From assembly GCA_014584395.1 (NCBI GenBank), contig JACTMY010000013.1, positions 1 through 64,000 of the forward strand: a stretch of DNA of 64,000 nt, written 5' to 3'. This DNA is from Planctomycetota bacterium (GTDB lineage Bacteria; Planctomycetota; Planctomycetia; Gemmatales; HRBIN36). Numbering within the stretch: the stretch's first letter is position 1; each line of letters begins with the position of its first letter. Shown here piece after piece: positions 53,482-61,774 of the stretch. A program made the translations under genes and the position numbers. The notes under the pieces were generated by a model, which was given only the letters and a program-made list of their open reading frames with translations, searched no databases and was not told the DNA's origin.

Positions 53482-54726
53482 CTATTCCGTCAGGTCGAAA
53501 ACCACGTTGGTCGCCTGCTCCCACAGGACGCGGCCGGCCGTGAGTTGATCGGCCTGCATCTCCACCCGAAATCGAGCGAACCCCGCCTTCACGGCTTCCA
53601 CGTCGATGAGCAGTCGCTTCTCCGTCCCGGGTTCGAGGGTGAAGGGTTTGAATTCGAATAATTGGGGATTGGGACGAGGCGGTTCAAGGGCCACGTCGCC
53701 GGTCTCGCTGCGGGCGCGGGTCGGCTTGAACTCATCGGGCACCAGGGCCGACAAGCGCAACTGCGTGACGGCGGTCAGGCCCGTGTTGCGGACCGTGATC
53801 ACGAAGCGGGAGGATTCCCCGACGAACAGCGGATCGCGGTCTTCCCGGATGTTCATGTGCAGCCCCGACCCGCCAACAATCTCGGTGCGGAACTCGGCTT
53901 GCGTTTGGCTGCCTGTGGCCTGAGCTTCCGCCTTCACGAGGGCCTGGCCGACTTGCGATGCTTTCAAGGTCACCTCGAGGGGCCGATTTTTTCGCGACGC
54001 CAGGTTGTCCAGCGACCAGCGCACCTGCCGGCTTTCCGCCAGGTAGACGCCGCCCTCGCTGGCTTGCTCGAACGCGGCCTCCGGCGGCACGGTCATCACC
54101 ACCTGCAGGTTTTTCGCCTCGCCTTCGCCCAGGTTGCTGAGCTGAAGCTGATAGCGCATCTGCGACTGAATGAAAACCTTGGCCGGCCCCGTAATGCTCA
54201 TCTGCAACTGCGGCGGCTGCGGTGCGGTCTCCGACGGCGGTTCTTCGATGGCGGGCTTGCCCGTGAGCCGGGTCGTGGTGCACAGTCCATGTTCATAGTG
54301 CACGCGCAGGCAATTCTCCAGGCGGTCCGCACTGGTAGGTCGCAGCACCATCAGGAGACACTGGCGCTGCCCCGCGGCCAAGGTTCCGAGCGACCATTGG
54401 ATTTCATTGCCCACCACCGTTGCTGGCGGGTCCGTCTTCTCCATGCGCGCATTCTTGGGGATGGCGTTTTTCACCACGACGAAGTGGGCGTCCGCCGAGG
54501 ACCGGTTCTCGACGCAGATCTGATACGTCACCGGCTGACTGGCATCAGCCACGGCGGGCGCCAGGACATGCAGAAAGACCAGCGGCGGTTCGACCTCACG
54601 GGGCAGGATCGGCTGGCTCGGTCGACAGTCCGGTCCGGTGCAATCCTGGGGGGTATACGCCAGGACTGAAAGCGAAGTCAAAACGATCAATAAGCCCATG
54701 GCCAGTAATATTCGTTGTGTGTTCAT
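53482..54726 (-). CDS. Secreted DUF11-repeat protein
   Basis: 414 residues from ATG 54726. Signal peptide (LLAMGLLIVLTSLSVLAY). Three or more beta-sandwich repeats of the DUF11/conserved-repeat kind: VTYQICVENRSSADAHFVVV, MRYQLQLSNLGEGEAKNLQV, and SRFVITVRNTGLTAVTQLRL. Each has the NTG/NRS turn followed by WSL or a similar strand. Such proteins are exported and often surface bound. Function unknown. No PEP-CTERM or LPXTG signal is at the C-terminus. Confidence 0.82.
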   Translation of the reverse strand: MNTQRILLAMGLLIVLTSLSVLAYTPQDCTGPDCRPSQPILPREVEPPLVFLHVLAPAVADASQPVTYQICVENRSSADAHFVVVKNAIPKNARMEKTDPPATVVGNEIQWSLGTLAAGQRQCLLMVLRPTSADRLENCLRVHYEHGLCTTTRLTGKPAIEEPPSETAPQPPQLQMSITGPAKVFIQSQMRYQLQLSNLGEGEAKNLQVVMTVPPEAAFEQASEGGVYLAESRQVRWSLDNLASRKNRPLEVTLKASQVGQALVKAEAQATGSQTQAEFRTEIVGGSGLHMNIREDRDPLFVGESSRFVITVRNTGLTAVTQLRLSALVPDEFKPTRARSETGDVALEPPRPNPQLFEFKPFTLEPGTEKRLLIDVEAVKAGFARFRVEMQADQLTAGRVLWEQATNVVFDLTE

Positions 54727-54967
54727 GAGGATGCCACCTTAGGTTGGGCAAGACAGTCAAACTCTGCCTATTTTCTCCAACCTGAGAGGGCTTGTCATGC
54801 AGGATGTGGCGGATGCGGTGTAATCTGAAGAGCCGTTCTTCGGAAAGTCAGGCAGGTTCGCTAGAACCGGTCTATTTTGCCGTTTGGAGCCGATACAGCA
54901 GTACTCTCTGGCATTGAACAAAATTTCATGTTCGGTAAAGCAGCCGACCAATAAAGTGTAATCGCTT

Positions 54968-54989
54968 GCAGATTGAAGGCAGATTGAAG
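54968..54989. repeat. Perfect tandem 11-bp direct repeat
   Basis: GCAGATTGAAG occurs twice in direct contact (54968-54978, 54979-54989). The pair is bracketed by CTTGC and GCAAG, so the ends also form a small palindrome. It lies about 240 bases upstream of the DUF11 start and could be a regulator binding site. Confidence 0.7.
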
Positions 54990-55356
54990 CAAGTTTATCA
55001 ACCTATGTCGTTTATGTATATTATGTTATGTCAATAGCCTTGGCTTCTTTCACGGTCCATTTTCATGCCGTCGTCATTCGATTTATGGTGTTCTTTATCC
55101 CTGGCGATCAAATTTTTTTGAACGAAATGCTTGCTGGATGCGAACCTAAAGGATAGAGTGTGCGTCGCATAAGCATCTACCGTTGTGCCAACGTCGGCGG
55201 AGTCAATCCTCGGAGGTTGCCTTTGCTGGACGTTGTATTCGACCATTCAACGTCAAGTTGGAAGGTCCCTTGATGCTTGATGGTATGGATTCGTTCGGAA
55301 GTTTTGTTGTCGGCTGATCGAGGGATCAGCCCCTATCTCAACGTCGGAGGTCTGTC

Positions 55357-55704
55357 ATGTTCACGGTTCAAAGCTCGATGCTCGTCGCGCGTTCCCCCAA
55401 GATGGGTCGCCGTTCGGGTATGGCCCGGACCGTCGATCGCAGCGCATGCCAGACGCCGACACACCTGTCATACGCCACGTTGGCGGGACAGCGCGGACGC
55501 CTGGAGCGCCTGCCATTCCAAGGCTGGTCGTATCCGTTCCTCATGCTGGAACAAGATACGAGTTTTCGACAGGGTAATAAAACCCGTCGAAATCAGGCCG
55601 GTCGGCCTGCGGACCTTGGAAGCGCTGCTTCCGTCAGAGGGCATCGATCCCCATGGCCATGCTCTGCTGAGCCTCTGGTCGAGACGATGGACCCTCGCGT
55701 CTGA
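55357..55704 (+). CDS. Doubtful small ORF with a strong ribosome site
   Basis: 115 residues if real. GGAGGT lies seven bases before the ATG. The first 60 or so codons end mostly in G or C as in the neighbouring genes (MFTVQSSMLVARSPKMGRRS onward); the later codons lose that bias, so the frame may be a decayed gene with a frameshift near 55560-55600. No domain recognised. Confidence 0.3.
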   Translation: MFTVQSSMLVARSPKMGRRSGMARTVDRSACQTPTHLSYATLAGQRGRLERLPFQGWSYPFLMLEQDTSFRQGNKTRRNQAGRPADLGSAASVRGHRSPWPCSAEPLVETMDPRV

Positions 55705-55978
55705 CGCGGCGGCGGAACGATGCCCGTTCCGCGGCTTGACCCGAGCCCGATCCTTGCGGGGAGCACGGCGACCGGTCGAAACAACGTGGCCCTTGATCCC
55801 AAGATATTCGAGGCGATGCCGACCTGGCATCCTCCCACGCGGCGCAAGCCCCATGCGATGAAACGGTGTGCCGTTCATCCTTGACTTGTCCGCGAATCGG
55901 CGGCGTGGAGCGCGGCTTCGGCTCCTCCCTTCCGCCAGGGAACCAGGCCATCCGCCCGTGATGACAGGTGGAATGATC

Positions 55979-56572
55979 ATGATTCACAAGAACACGGTGG
56001 AATTGGTGCGTTTGGCCCAGGCGGGAAACCACGCCGCCTACGGCGAGCTGGTCCAGCGGCATGAAGCGGCCGTTTATGCGGCCGCCCTGGAGAAGATGCG
56101 CGACGTCGGCGAGGCGCAGGAATTGGCCCATGAAGCCTTCGTCCGCGCCTTCACGAAGCTGCACCAGTTGCGCGAGCCGGCCGCCTTCGTGGGCTGGGTC
56201 CGCCGCATCGCCGTCCGCTTGGCCTTGAATCGGCTGACGCGGCGCCGGTTGAATCAGGCCGAGGACGTGGCCTTGGAGACCCAAGTCACGGCCGAGCCGA
56301 ATCCGCTGGACGCCGTCTTGCGGCAGGAAGTCCGCTTGACGGTTCATCAGGGTTTGGAGCGGTTGAACCGGCTTGACCGCGACACGCTGGTGGCCTTCTA
56401 CGTCCGCGGCCAGACGATCCGGGAGATGGCGGCCGAGTTCGCCACCCCGGAAGGCACGATCAAGCGGCGCTTGCACGTGGCCCGTCGTCGGCTCAAGGAG
56501 AAGTTGGAAACGCCGGCGGCTCCCCGGCGCGGCCGCATGCCGCGTCGGCGCGTCGCCCTGACGGTCGCTTGA
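55979..56572 (+). CDS. ECF-type sigma-70 factor
   Basis: 197 residues from ATG 55979, chosen because AGGTGG lies seven bases upstream. Region 2: AYGELVQRHEAAVYAAALEK, then EAQELAHEAFVRAFTKLHQL with FVGWVRRIAVRLALNRL. Region 4: LNRLDRDTLVAFYVRGQTIR with EMAAEFATPEGTIKRRLHVA forming the helix-turn-helix. A basic tail (RRGRMPRRRV) ends the protein. No anti-sigma gene follows; a strong terminator closes a single-gene unit. Its target promoters are unknown. Confidence 0.88.
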   Translation: MIHKNTVELVRLAQAGNHAAYGELVQRHEAAVYAAALEKMRDVGEAQELAHEAFVRAFTKLHQLREPAAFVGWVRRIAVRLALNRLTRRRLNQAEDVALETQVTAEPNPLDAVLRQEVRLTVHQGLERLNRLDRDTLVAFYVRGQTIREMAAEFATPEGTIKRRLHVARRRLKEKLETPAAPRRGRMPRRRVALTVA

Positions 56573-56941
56573 GCGGTTAAACGATCTGGCCAAGCAGCCA
56601 TCTCTCCCCCGAACGCCAGGGTGGGGGAAACGAACGAATCTACGCCGCTCCGTTTCGGGGCGGTGTTTTTTTTTCGTCTGGCGGTTCAGACCCGGCCAAA
56701 AAAGGTCCGTCCAGTTGACATATCCATGACCTTTGGAAGACAGCATTGATTCAACAATATACATGCAATCATTAGTATTCTCTGTTTCGGACCATGGAGC
56801 CCATGGTTGGCAACCTCAAGCGCTTCTTGATGAGTCGGCATCAAACTTGCTTTCTGTTCATGCTGTTGAGTTCGAGTCGTCATCATGTAGTTTTCAGAAA
56901 CTCGATTGCAGTCAAAATGGCTAGCGAGAGGGGAGAAGATC
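56573..56941. other. Intergenic stretch with terminator, no gene seen
   Basis: 369 bases. The terminator of the sigma gene is at 56643-56674. The rest is AT-richer; a TTGACA at 56715-56720 has no -10 partner at the right distance. The ribosome site GGGGAG for the next gene lies at 56930-56935. Confidence 0.5.
56643..56674 (+). terminator. Intrinsic terminator of the sigma factor gene
   Basis: 10-bp stem CGCCGCTCCG / CGGGGCGGTG with two G-U pairs and a TTT loop, followed by nine T. It ends about 100 bases after the stop codon. Confidence 0.9.
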
Positions 56942-57811
56942 ATGCCCAACGAATATTGGAGCGGCACGCGCGAAGCCCATTTGGATCGGGAGCACATAAC
57001 CGCCCGATGGGCGCAGGGTGATTACAGCTCTCGCCGCATCGACTTCGCCAATCAGATTTTTCACTTTTGGTGGCTGGCCCGGCAAGGCATCGCCGCTTGT
57101 ACTGACTTGACCGAACGCGAAGCCATGACCCGGGAACTGGAAGATGCGGGTCGAACAGGTTGGGGAGTGGGCATCGACGATCTGGAAGAAGCTTTTAATC
57201 ATTTGCACGCCACGGGCGGCATCTGGACCAACGAGACGCAGGAAGGCCACTATGCTGGGGGGACCAATAAATTCTGCACCGTGGACGTTCGCCACATGCC
57301 GATTCCTTTTGTCGCCTTTGCCAACGCAGTGGACAGCAAAATGACCATTGTTCGCAATGCGCTGAGCCATTATCACAACGCGGCCAGCCTCATCGACACA
57401 CAATTGCACACCGGCCACCCAGACTGGAATCAAATCTATCACGCGCTTTGTGAAATCAAGGACTTTGCCGTTGGGGTGGGGCCGTTCCTGTGGGCGCGGC
57501 CGCGCCCGCCTGGCGGAGCCTACGCTCCTCCCCATCTGGCCTCGGAAAGAAGTGCCACCGTGAGTTTTGCCGGCGCCTTGACGCGCATCGTCTCCGGGGT
57601 GATGAGTTATCGCACGGCGCGAGACAGCCATTTCCCAGCCGGACAGGCAGCAGCCATTGGTTTCCTGCGCACCGCGGTGGCCTTTGTCCCCGTGATGGGG
57701 GGATATTACGGGGCCATGGTCGAGTTGATCCCGACCCTCAGGACGGCATTCACCAACATGACCGATGAGTACATCCGTCGGATTGACCGTGCGGCTTTTG
57801 GCTGGCATTGA
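56942..57811 (+). CDS. Unrecognised protein, 289 residues
   Basis: From ATG 56942, with GGGAG six bases upstream. It opens MPNEYWSGTREAHLDREHIT and continues as a mostly helical, aromatic-rich soluble protein (FANQIFHFWWLARQGIAACT, MTIVRNALSHYHNAASLIDT). It has two weakly hydrophobic segments near the end (FLRTAVAFVPVMGGYYGAMV) and no signal peptide. Histidines and aspartates are frequent but no catalytic motif stands out. Clear codon bias and ribosome site make the gene real. It stands alone between the sigma factor and prfB. I do not recognise the family; its C-terminal part could contact a membrane. Confidence 0.65.
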   Translation: MPNEYWSGTREAHLDREHITARWAQGDYSSRRIDFANQIFHFWWLARQGIAACTDLTEREAMTRELEDAGRTGWGVGIDDLEEAFNHLHATGGIWTNETQEGHYAGGTNKFCTVDVRHMPIPFVAFANAVDSKMTIVRNALSHYHNAASLIDTQLHTGHPDWNQIYHALCEIKDFAVGVGPFLWARPRPPGGAYAPPHLASERSATVSFAGALTRIVSGVMSYRTARDSHFPAGQAAAIGFLRTAVAFVPVMGGYYGAMVELIPTLRTAFTNMTDEYIRRIDRAAFGWH

Positions 57812-57948
57812 TGGCAGGTTCTGTCCGCTTGGTCATGGCAGCTCGCGGTCAGCGCACGCCTGCCGCCGCGGCCGGGCTACCCTTCCGCCCGGCGGGCGCT
57901 TAGAATAGAGAAGCATCGCTTTTCCCATTTCCTTCGCTGGAGTCCGCC

Positions 57949-59068
57949 ATGAATCCCGACCTTCGCCGCCGCGTGGAAACGGTGACGTCTCGCTTGACGC
58001 AGCTGCGGGACAGTCTTTGACCTGGCGCGGCTGGAAAGCGAGCGCGCTCGGCTGGAAGGCGAGATGGGCGCCCCCGGCTTTTGGGATCATCCCGAAAAGG
58101 CTCAACTGATCATCAAGCAGGTCAAAGTCATCAATGCCACGCTCAAGCCTTATCAGGAGCTGCGCGGCCGCATCGATGATTTGAACGCCCTGGCCGAACT
58201 GTGCGATGAGGATGAGAGTCTCGAGGCGGAGTTGGAAAAGGAATTGGCTCAAACCGAATCCACCCTGCACGACTTCGAAATGCAAGCCGTCCTCAACGGC
58301 CCCCAGGATGACGCCAACGCTTTTCTGCGCATCCAGGCGGGAACGGGCGGGACCGATGCCTGCGATTGGGCCGAGATGCTCATGCGCATGTATTCGCGCT
58401 GGGCGGAGCAGCATGGCTATGGCGTGGAAGTCGTGGACCTGCTGCCCAACGACTCGGCCGGCATCCGCAACGCCACGCTGCGCATCCAGGGCGACTACGC
58501 CTTTGGCCGCCTCTCGGGAGAAACCGGCGTCCATCGCCTCGTCCGCATCAGTCCCTTCGATGCCAACGCCAAAAGGCAGACCTCCTTCGCCGCCGTCGAC
58601 GTCATGCCCGAAATCGATGACACGATCCAAATCGACGTCAAGCGCGAAGACGTCGAACGGCAAACCTTCCGTTCCGGCGGCCCCGGCGGCCAGCATCAAA
58701 ACAAGACCGAAAGCGGCGTCCGGCTGATCCACAAACCCTCCGGCGTCGTCGCGGAATCCCGCTCCGAACGCAGCCAGCACAAGAACGAGGAAAACTGCTG
58801 GCGCATGTTGAAGGCCAAACTCTTTCGCCTGGAGGAGCAGAAACGCCGGGCGGAAGTCGAGAAAAAGTACGACGAAAAGGGCGAAGTTTCCTGGGGCCAT
58901 CAGATTCGCAATTACGTCCTCCAGCCGTACACCCAGGCCAAGGACACCCGCACCGGCATCGAGACGCCCCAGGTGCACAAGGTGCTGGACGGCGAAATCG
59001 ATCCCTTCATCGAAGCCTTTTTGCAGCAGCGCGTTGAGCAAGCGGCCAAGCGTCAAGTCTCTTCCTAG
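57949..59068 (+). CDS. prfB: Peptide chain release factor 2, expressed by programmed +1 frameshift
   Basis: Frame 1 runs from ATG 57949 to the in-frame TGA at 58018-58020 (23 residues). The full product needs ribosomes to slip +1 at CTT (58015-58017) and continue from GAC at 58019, giving 373 residues to 59068. The body carries the RF2 tripeptide SPF (RISPFDANAKRQ) that reads UGA/UAA stop codons and the GGQ catalytic loop (GGPGGQHQNKTES) that releases the peptide. The recoding site CTTTGAC is canonical. The upstream Shine-Dalgarno-like stimulator is weaker (CGGGACAGT) than the E. coli AGGGGG. Low RF2 favours the shift, giving autoregulation. Confidence 0.95.
58015..58021 (+). promoter_or_regulatory. 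prfB programmed frameshift site
   Basis: CTTTGAC: CTT is the slippery P-site codon and TGA the frame-1 stop. Reading resumes at GAC in the +1 frame. The preceding GGGA (58007-58010) may act as a weak internal ribosome-binding stimulator. Confidence 0.93.
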
Positions 59069-59189
59069 CCGGTGCGCGGCGCGTTCATCGAATCTCCAAG
59101 ATTCCATGCTGGCATTCCAGGAACGCGCGATTACAATACGCGTTCGCTGGTTTTGGACACATCGCTGGATTCGCCCCAGGAGAAACCCC

Positions 59190-60014
59190 ATGAACCGCTA
59201 CGTTCCGCGCTTGGAGTGTCTCGAGGATCGGGAATTGCTGGCCAGTTCCATCAGCGTCATTGGCTCCGTTCTGACCATCACCGGAACCAACGGCCACGAC
59301 TGGGCCATCCTTTACGACGATGGCACAGGCGGTCCCGGCAACCTCACGGGTTGGGTCAACGGTTGGAACCTCTCCAACTGGACCGCCAACGCCGCCATCG
59401 ATCAGGTGTACCTCAACATGCTCGCCGGCAACGATTACATCAATTACGTCCTCACGGATGACACGTTCAGCTCGATGAAACTTCGCGGCGACCTTGGCCG
59501 AGGCGATGATTACTTTGCCGCCTATCTGGTGCGCGGCAGTTTGCTGAGCGGCGCCCACTATGACTTTGCCCTCGATGGCGGCGCGGGCAACGACCGCATG
59601 GGCATGTACGCCAATTCGGGCAGCCTCAACGTCGGCCTGGGAGCGACCCTGAGCTTCACCCTCTTTGGCAATAGCGGCAACGACCATCTCTGGATGGGTT
59701 ATGCGGGCATTCTCGACGGCACCGTCAACTTCTATGCCGACGGCGGCCACGGCAACGACGCTATCGGCGCCGTCTTCACCCTTAATGACGATCCCATCGA
59801 CGCCATCTTTCCCGGCCAAGTGAACATCACGATGGTCGATCATAACGGCAGCAATTTCTTCAACCTGCAAACCCGCAGGCAAGACCCTGCTGACGGCGAC
59901 GTCATCAACGCCTTAATCGATTCCGGCAATCAGCGGGCCACCATCTGGGCGACGGTCAATGTGGCCTTGGTCAACCTGCACCATCGGTCGAACCTGTTCT
60001 GGTTCTGGTCGTGA
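59190..60014 (+). CDS. LEPR-XLL-like N-terminus, GGxGND-repeat secreted protein
   Basis: 274 residues from ATG 59190 with AGGAG seven bases upstream. The N-terminus RLECLEDRELLASS resembles the LEPR-XLL motif found at the start of many large planctomycete surface proteins. The rest is beta-rich with glycine/aspartate turns (LAGNDYI, GGAGNDRMG, GNSGNDHLW, GGHGNDAIG) like calcium-binding RTX-type repeats, though not in strict nonapeptide order. No normal signal peptide is seen. Ends with an aromatic run, FWFWS. Probably exported or surface associated; activity unknown. Confidence 0.75.
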   Translation: MNRYVPRLECLEDRELLASSISVIGSVLTITGTNGHDWAILYDDGTGGPGNLTGWVNGWNLSNWTANAAIDQVYLNMLAGNDYINYVLTDDTFSSMKLRGDLGRGDDYFAAYLVRGSLLSGAHYDFALDGGAGNDRMGMYANSGSLNVGLGATLSFTLFGNSGNDHLWMGYAGILDGTVNFYADGGHGNDAIGAVFTLNDDPIDAIFPGQVNITMVDHNGSNFFNLQTRRQDPADGDVINALIDSGNQRATIWATVNVALVNLHHRSNLFWFWS

Positions 60015-60060
60015 TGCCGGCCCGACCAGCCGTTCGATCCGCGTGAATCCACCCCTTTCC

Positions 60061-60089
60061 ACCACGGCCTCCCCCGGCCGTGGTTTTTT
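60061..60089 (+). terminator. Intrinsic terminator after the LEPR-XLL-like gene
   Basis: ACCACGGCC / GGCCGTGGT, a perfect 9-bp stem with a 6-base loop, then TTTTT. It lies 47 bases after the stop codon. Confidence 0.92.
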
Positions 60090-60190
60090 CGTTCCTGAGC
60101 GACTGCTTCCTTGTAGACCCGCGGCCAAAGGCTAAAATAACCTGCGACGGGCAGCGCGGGCTCTTCCCTTTCCTCTCTCGGCGAGCATCC

Positions 60191-61759
60191 ATGGCGGAAT
60201 TGCAACATGAGTGCGGCGTGGCGGCCGTCTATTACCTCGATGGCCAGGGGCCCTCCCAGCTTTTCCCCGAAACCGACCGCTTCGCCATCACGCGCATCCT
60301 GCCCCGGATGCTCCTCGATTTGCAAAATCGCGGCCAACTCGCCGCCGGCATGACCACCTTTCATCCCGACCGCGAAAAACTCCTCGACACCCACAAGGAA
60401 ATCGGCACCGTCATCGAGGCGTTTCGCATGAGCCATCGCGGCAAATTCGAAAACATCCTCAAGGCGTTCCGCGGGCAGGCGGCCATCGGCCACGTTCGCT
60501 ACGCCACCTGCGGCACCGACGCCCGCAACTATGCCCAGCCCTTTAACCGCTATCATGGCAATCGCTGGAAGTGGTTCAGCTTCGCCTTCAACGGCCAACT
60601 GGCCAACTACCAGGAACTCAAACAGGAACTGCTCTCGGCGCGCGATTACCACCTCACCCGCGACACGGACACCGAGGTGATCATGCATTACCTGAGCCAT
60701 GAGCTGCGCGGCGATGGCCGACCGACCCTGGCGGAGGTGTTTCGCCATCTGTGCAAGAGTTTCGACGGCGCTTACAACATCGTCTATCTCAACGCCCGGG
60801 GCGACATGGTCATCAGCCGCGATCCGCGCGGCATCCGCCCGCTCTGCTACGCCCAGGACGGCCCGGTCTTCGCCGCTGCCAGCGAAAGCGTGCCGCTGCA
60901 AAATTTGGGATTCACCAACATCCGCGACCTGGAGCCTGGCGAGATGATCATCATCGAGGATCAGCGGCTGCGGATCGAGCGGATGGCGCCGCCGATGGCT
61001 CCGAAGCATTGCTTCTTCGAATGGATTTATTTCGCCAACGTAGCCAGCACGCTGGATGGCCGGAGCGTTTACGTATCCCGCAGCCGCCTGGGACAGGAGT
61101 TGGCGGATCAGGAAAAGCGGCTGGGGCATGCCCCGATCGACGATTCCTGCATCGTCGTGCCCGTGCCGGATACGGCCAAGGCGGCGGCCGACGCCATGGC
61201 GTTCACTTTGGGGCTGCCTTCCGTCGAAGGTTTGATGCGCAATCGCTACGTGGGCCGGACGTTCATTCAGGGCGAGCAGCGGCTCGACCGGGCCAGAATG
61301 AAATACACGCCGCTGCCGGAAGTGCTCCAAGGGAAGCGCGTCTTCCTGGTCGAGGACACCATCGTCCGCAGCACGACGATGCAAACGCTGCTGCACCTGA
61401 TCCGCTCCGTGGGCAAGGCCAAGGAAATCCACGTCCGCGTGGCCTGCCCGCCCATCATCGCCCCCTGCTTCTACGGCATCGACATGTCCACCATCGCGGA
61501 GCTGTTCGCGCCGAAATACATGGCCGGTCCGCGGATCACCGTCGAGGAACAACAGCGCATGGCCCGGGACCTAGGCGCGGACAGTCTGCTTTACCTGCCC
61601 CTCGAGGCCGTGGCCCGCTGCATCGACTTGCCCCGGGAGCATCTCTGCCAAGCGTGCATCAGCGGTGAATATCCCACGGCTCAAGGGACCAAGCTCTATC
61701 AACTCGCCTTGAAAGCACGCCGCGAAAACAACAACGGCAAACGAACCTATGAAGGCTAA
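60191..61759 (+). CDS. purF: PurF-like amidophosphoribosyltransferase, divergent
   Basis: 522 residues from ATG 60191. Cys8 in HECGVAAV is in the position of the Ntn glutaminase nucleophile, so the first seven residues would be removed. Glutaminase landmarks are present in altered form: NRGQLAAGM (usually RGQESAGI), [10 protein letters not shown] (usually GHVRYSTAG) and FAFNGQLAN (usually HNGNL). The PRPP-binding loop reads [10 protein letters not shown] where VDDSIVRGTT is usual. Iron-sulfur type cysteines are kept ([23 protein letters not shown]). The canonical role is the first step of purine synthesis, glutamine plus PRPP to phosphoribosylamine. The shifts leave open a paralogue with another role. 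The DUF885 gene starts 15 bases later. Confidence 0.82.
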   Translation: MAELQHECGVAAVYYLDGQGPSQLFPETDRFAITRILPRMLLDLQNRGQLAAGMTTFHPDREKLLDTHKEIGTVIEAFRMSHRGKFENILKAFRGQAAIGHVRYATCGTDARNYAQPFNRYHGNRWKWFSFAFNGQLANYQELKQELLSARDYHLTRDTDTEVIMHYLSHELRGDGRPTLAEVFRHLCKSFDGAYNIVYLNARGDMVISRDPRGIRPLCYAQDGPVFAAASESVPLQNLGFTNIRDLEPGEMIIIEDQRLRIERMAPPMAPKHCFFEWIYFANVASTLDGRSVYVSRSRLGQELADQEKRLGHAPIDDSCIVVPVPDTAKAAADAMAFTLGLPSVEGLMRNRYVGRTFIQGEQRLDRARMKYTPLPEVLQGKRVFLVEDTIVRSTTMQTLLHLIRSVGKAKEIHVRVACPPIIAPCFYGIDMSTIAELFAPKYMAGPRITVEEQQRMARDLGADSLLYLPLEAVARCIDLPREHLCQACISGEYPTAQGTKLYQLALKARRENNNGKRTYEG

Positions 61760-61774
61760 GCCAGGGAGACCCAC

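Larger units (their letters stand above)
54727..55978. other. 1.25-kb gene-poor stretch between the DUF11 gene and the sigma factor gene
   Basis: No confident gene. The DUF11 side has an inverted repeat CTTAGGTTGG (54738-54747) / CCAACCTGAG (54777-54786), likely in the 5' leader of that gene. The part from about 54900 to 55100 is AT-richer than anywhere nearby and holds an 11-bp tandem repeat (54968-54989). A weak reading frame (55357-55704) with a good ribosome site follows. The short frames on both strands otherwise look like chance. Confidence 0.5.

Noticed and set aside
56715..56720. TTGACA hexamer as a promoter for the 289-residue protein
   Set aside because: The sequence 17 bases downstream (AGACAG) is not a -10 box.
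59930..61552. 540-codon open frame on the minus strand
   Set aside because: Antisense to purF and the LEPR-XLL-like gene; low-complexity shadow frame.
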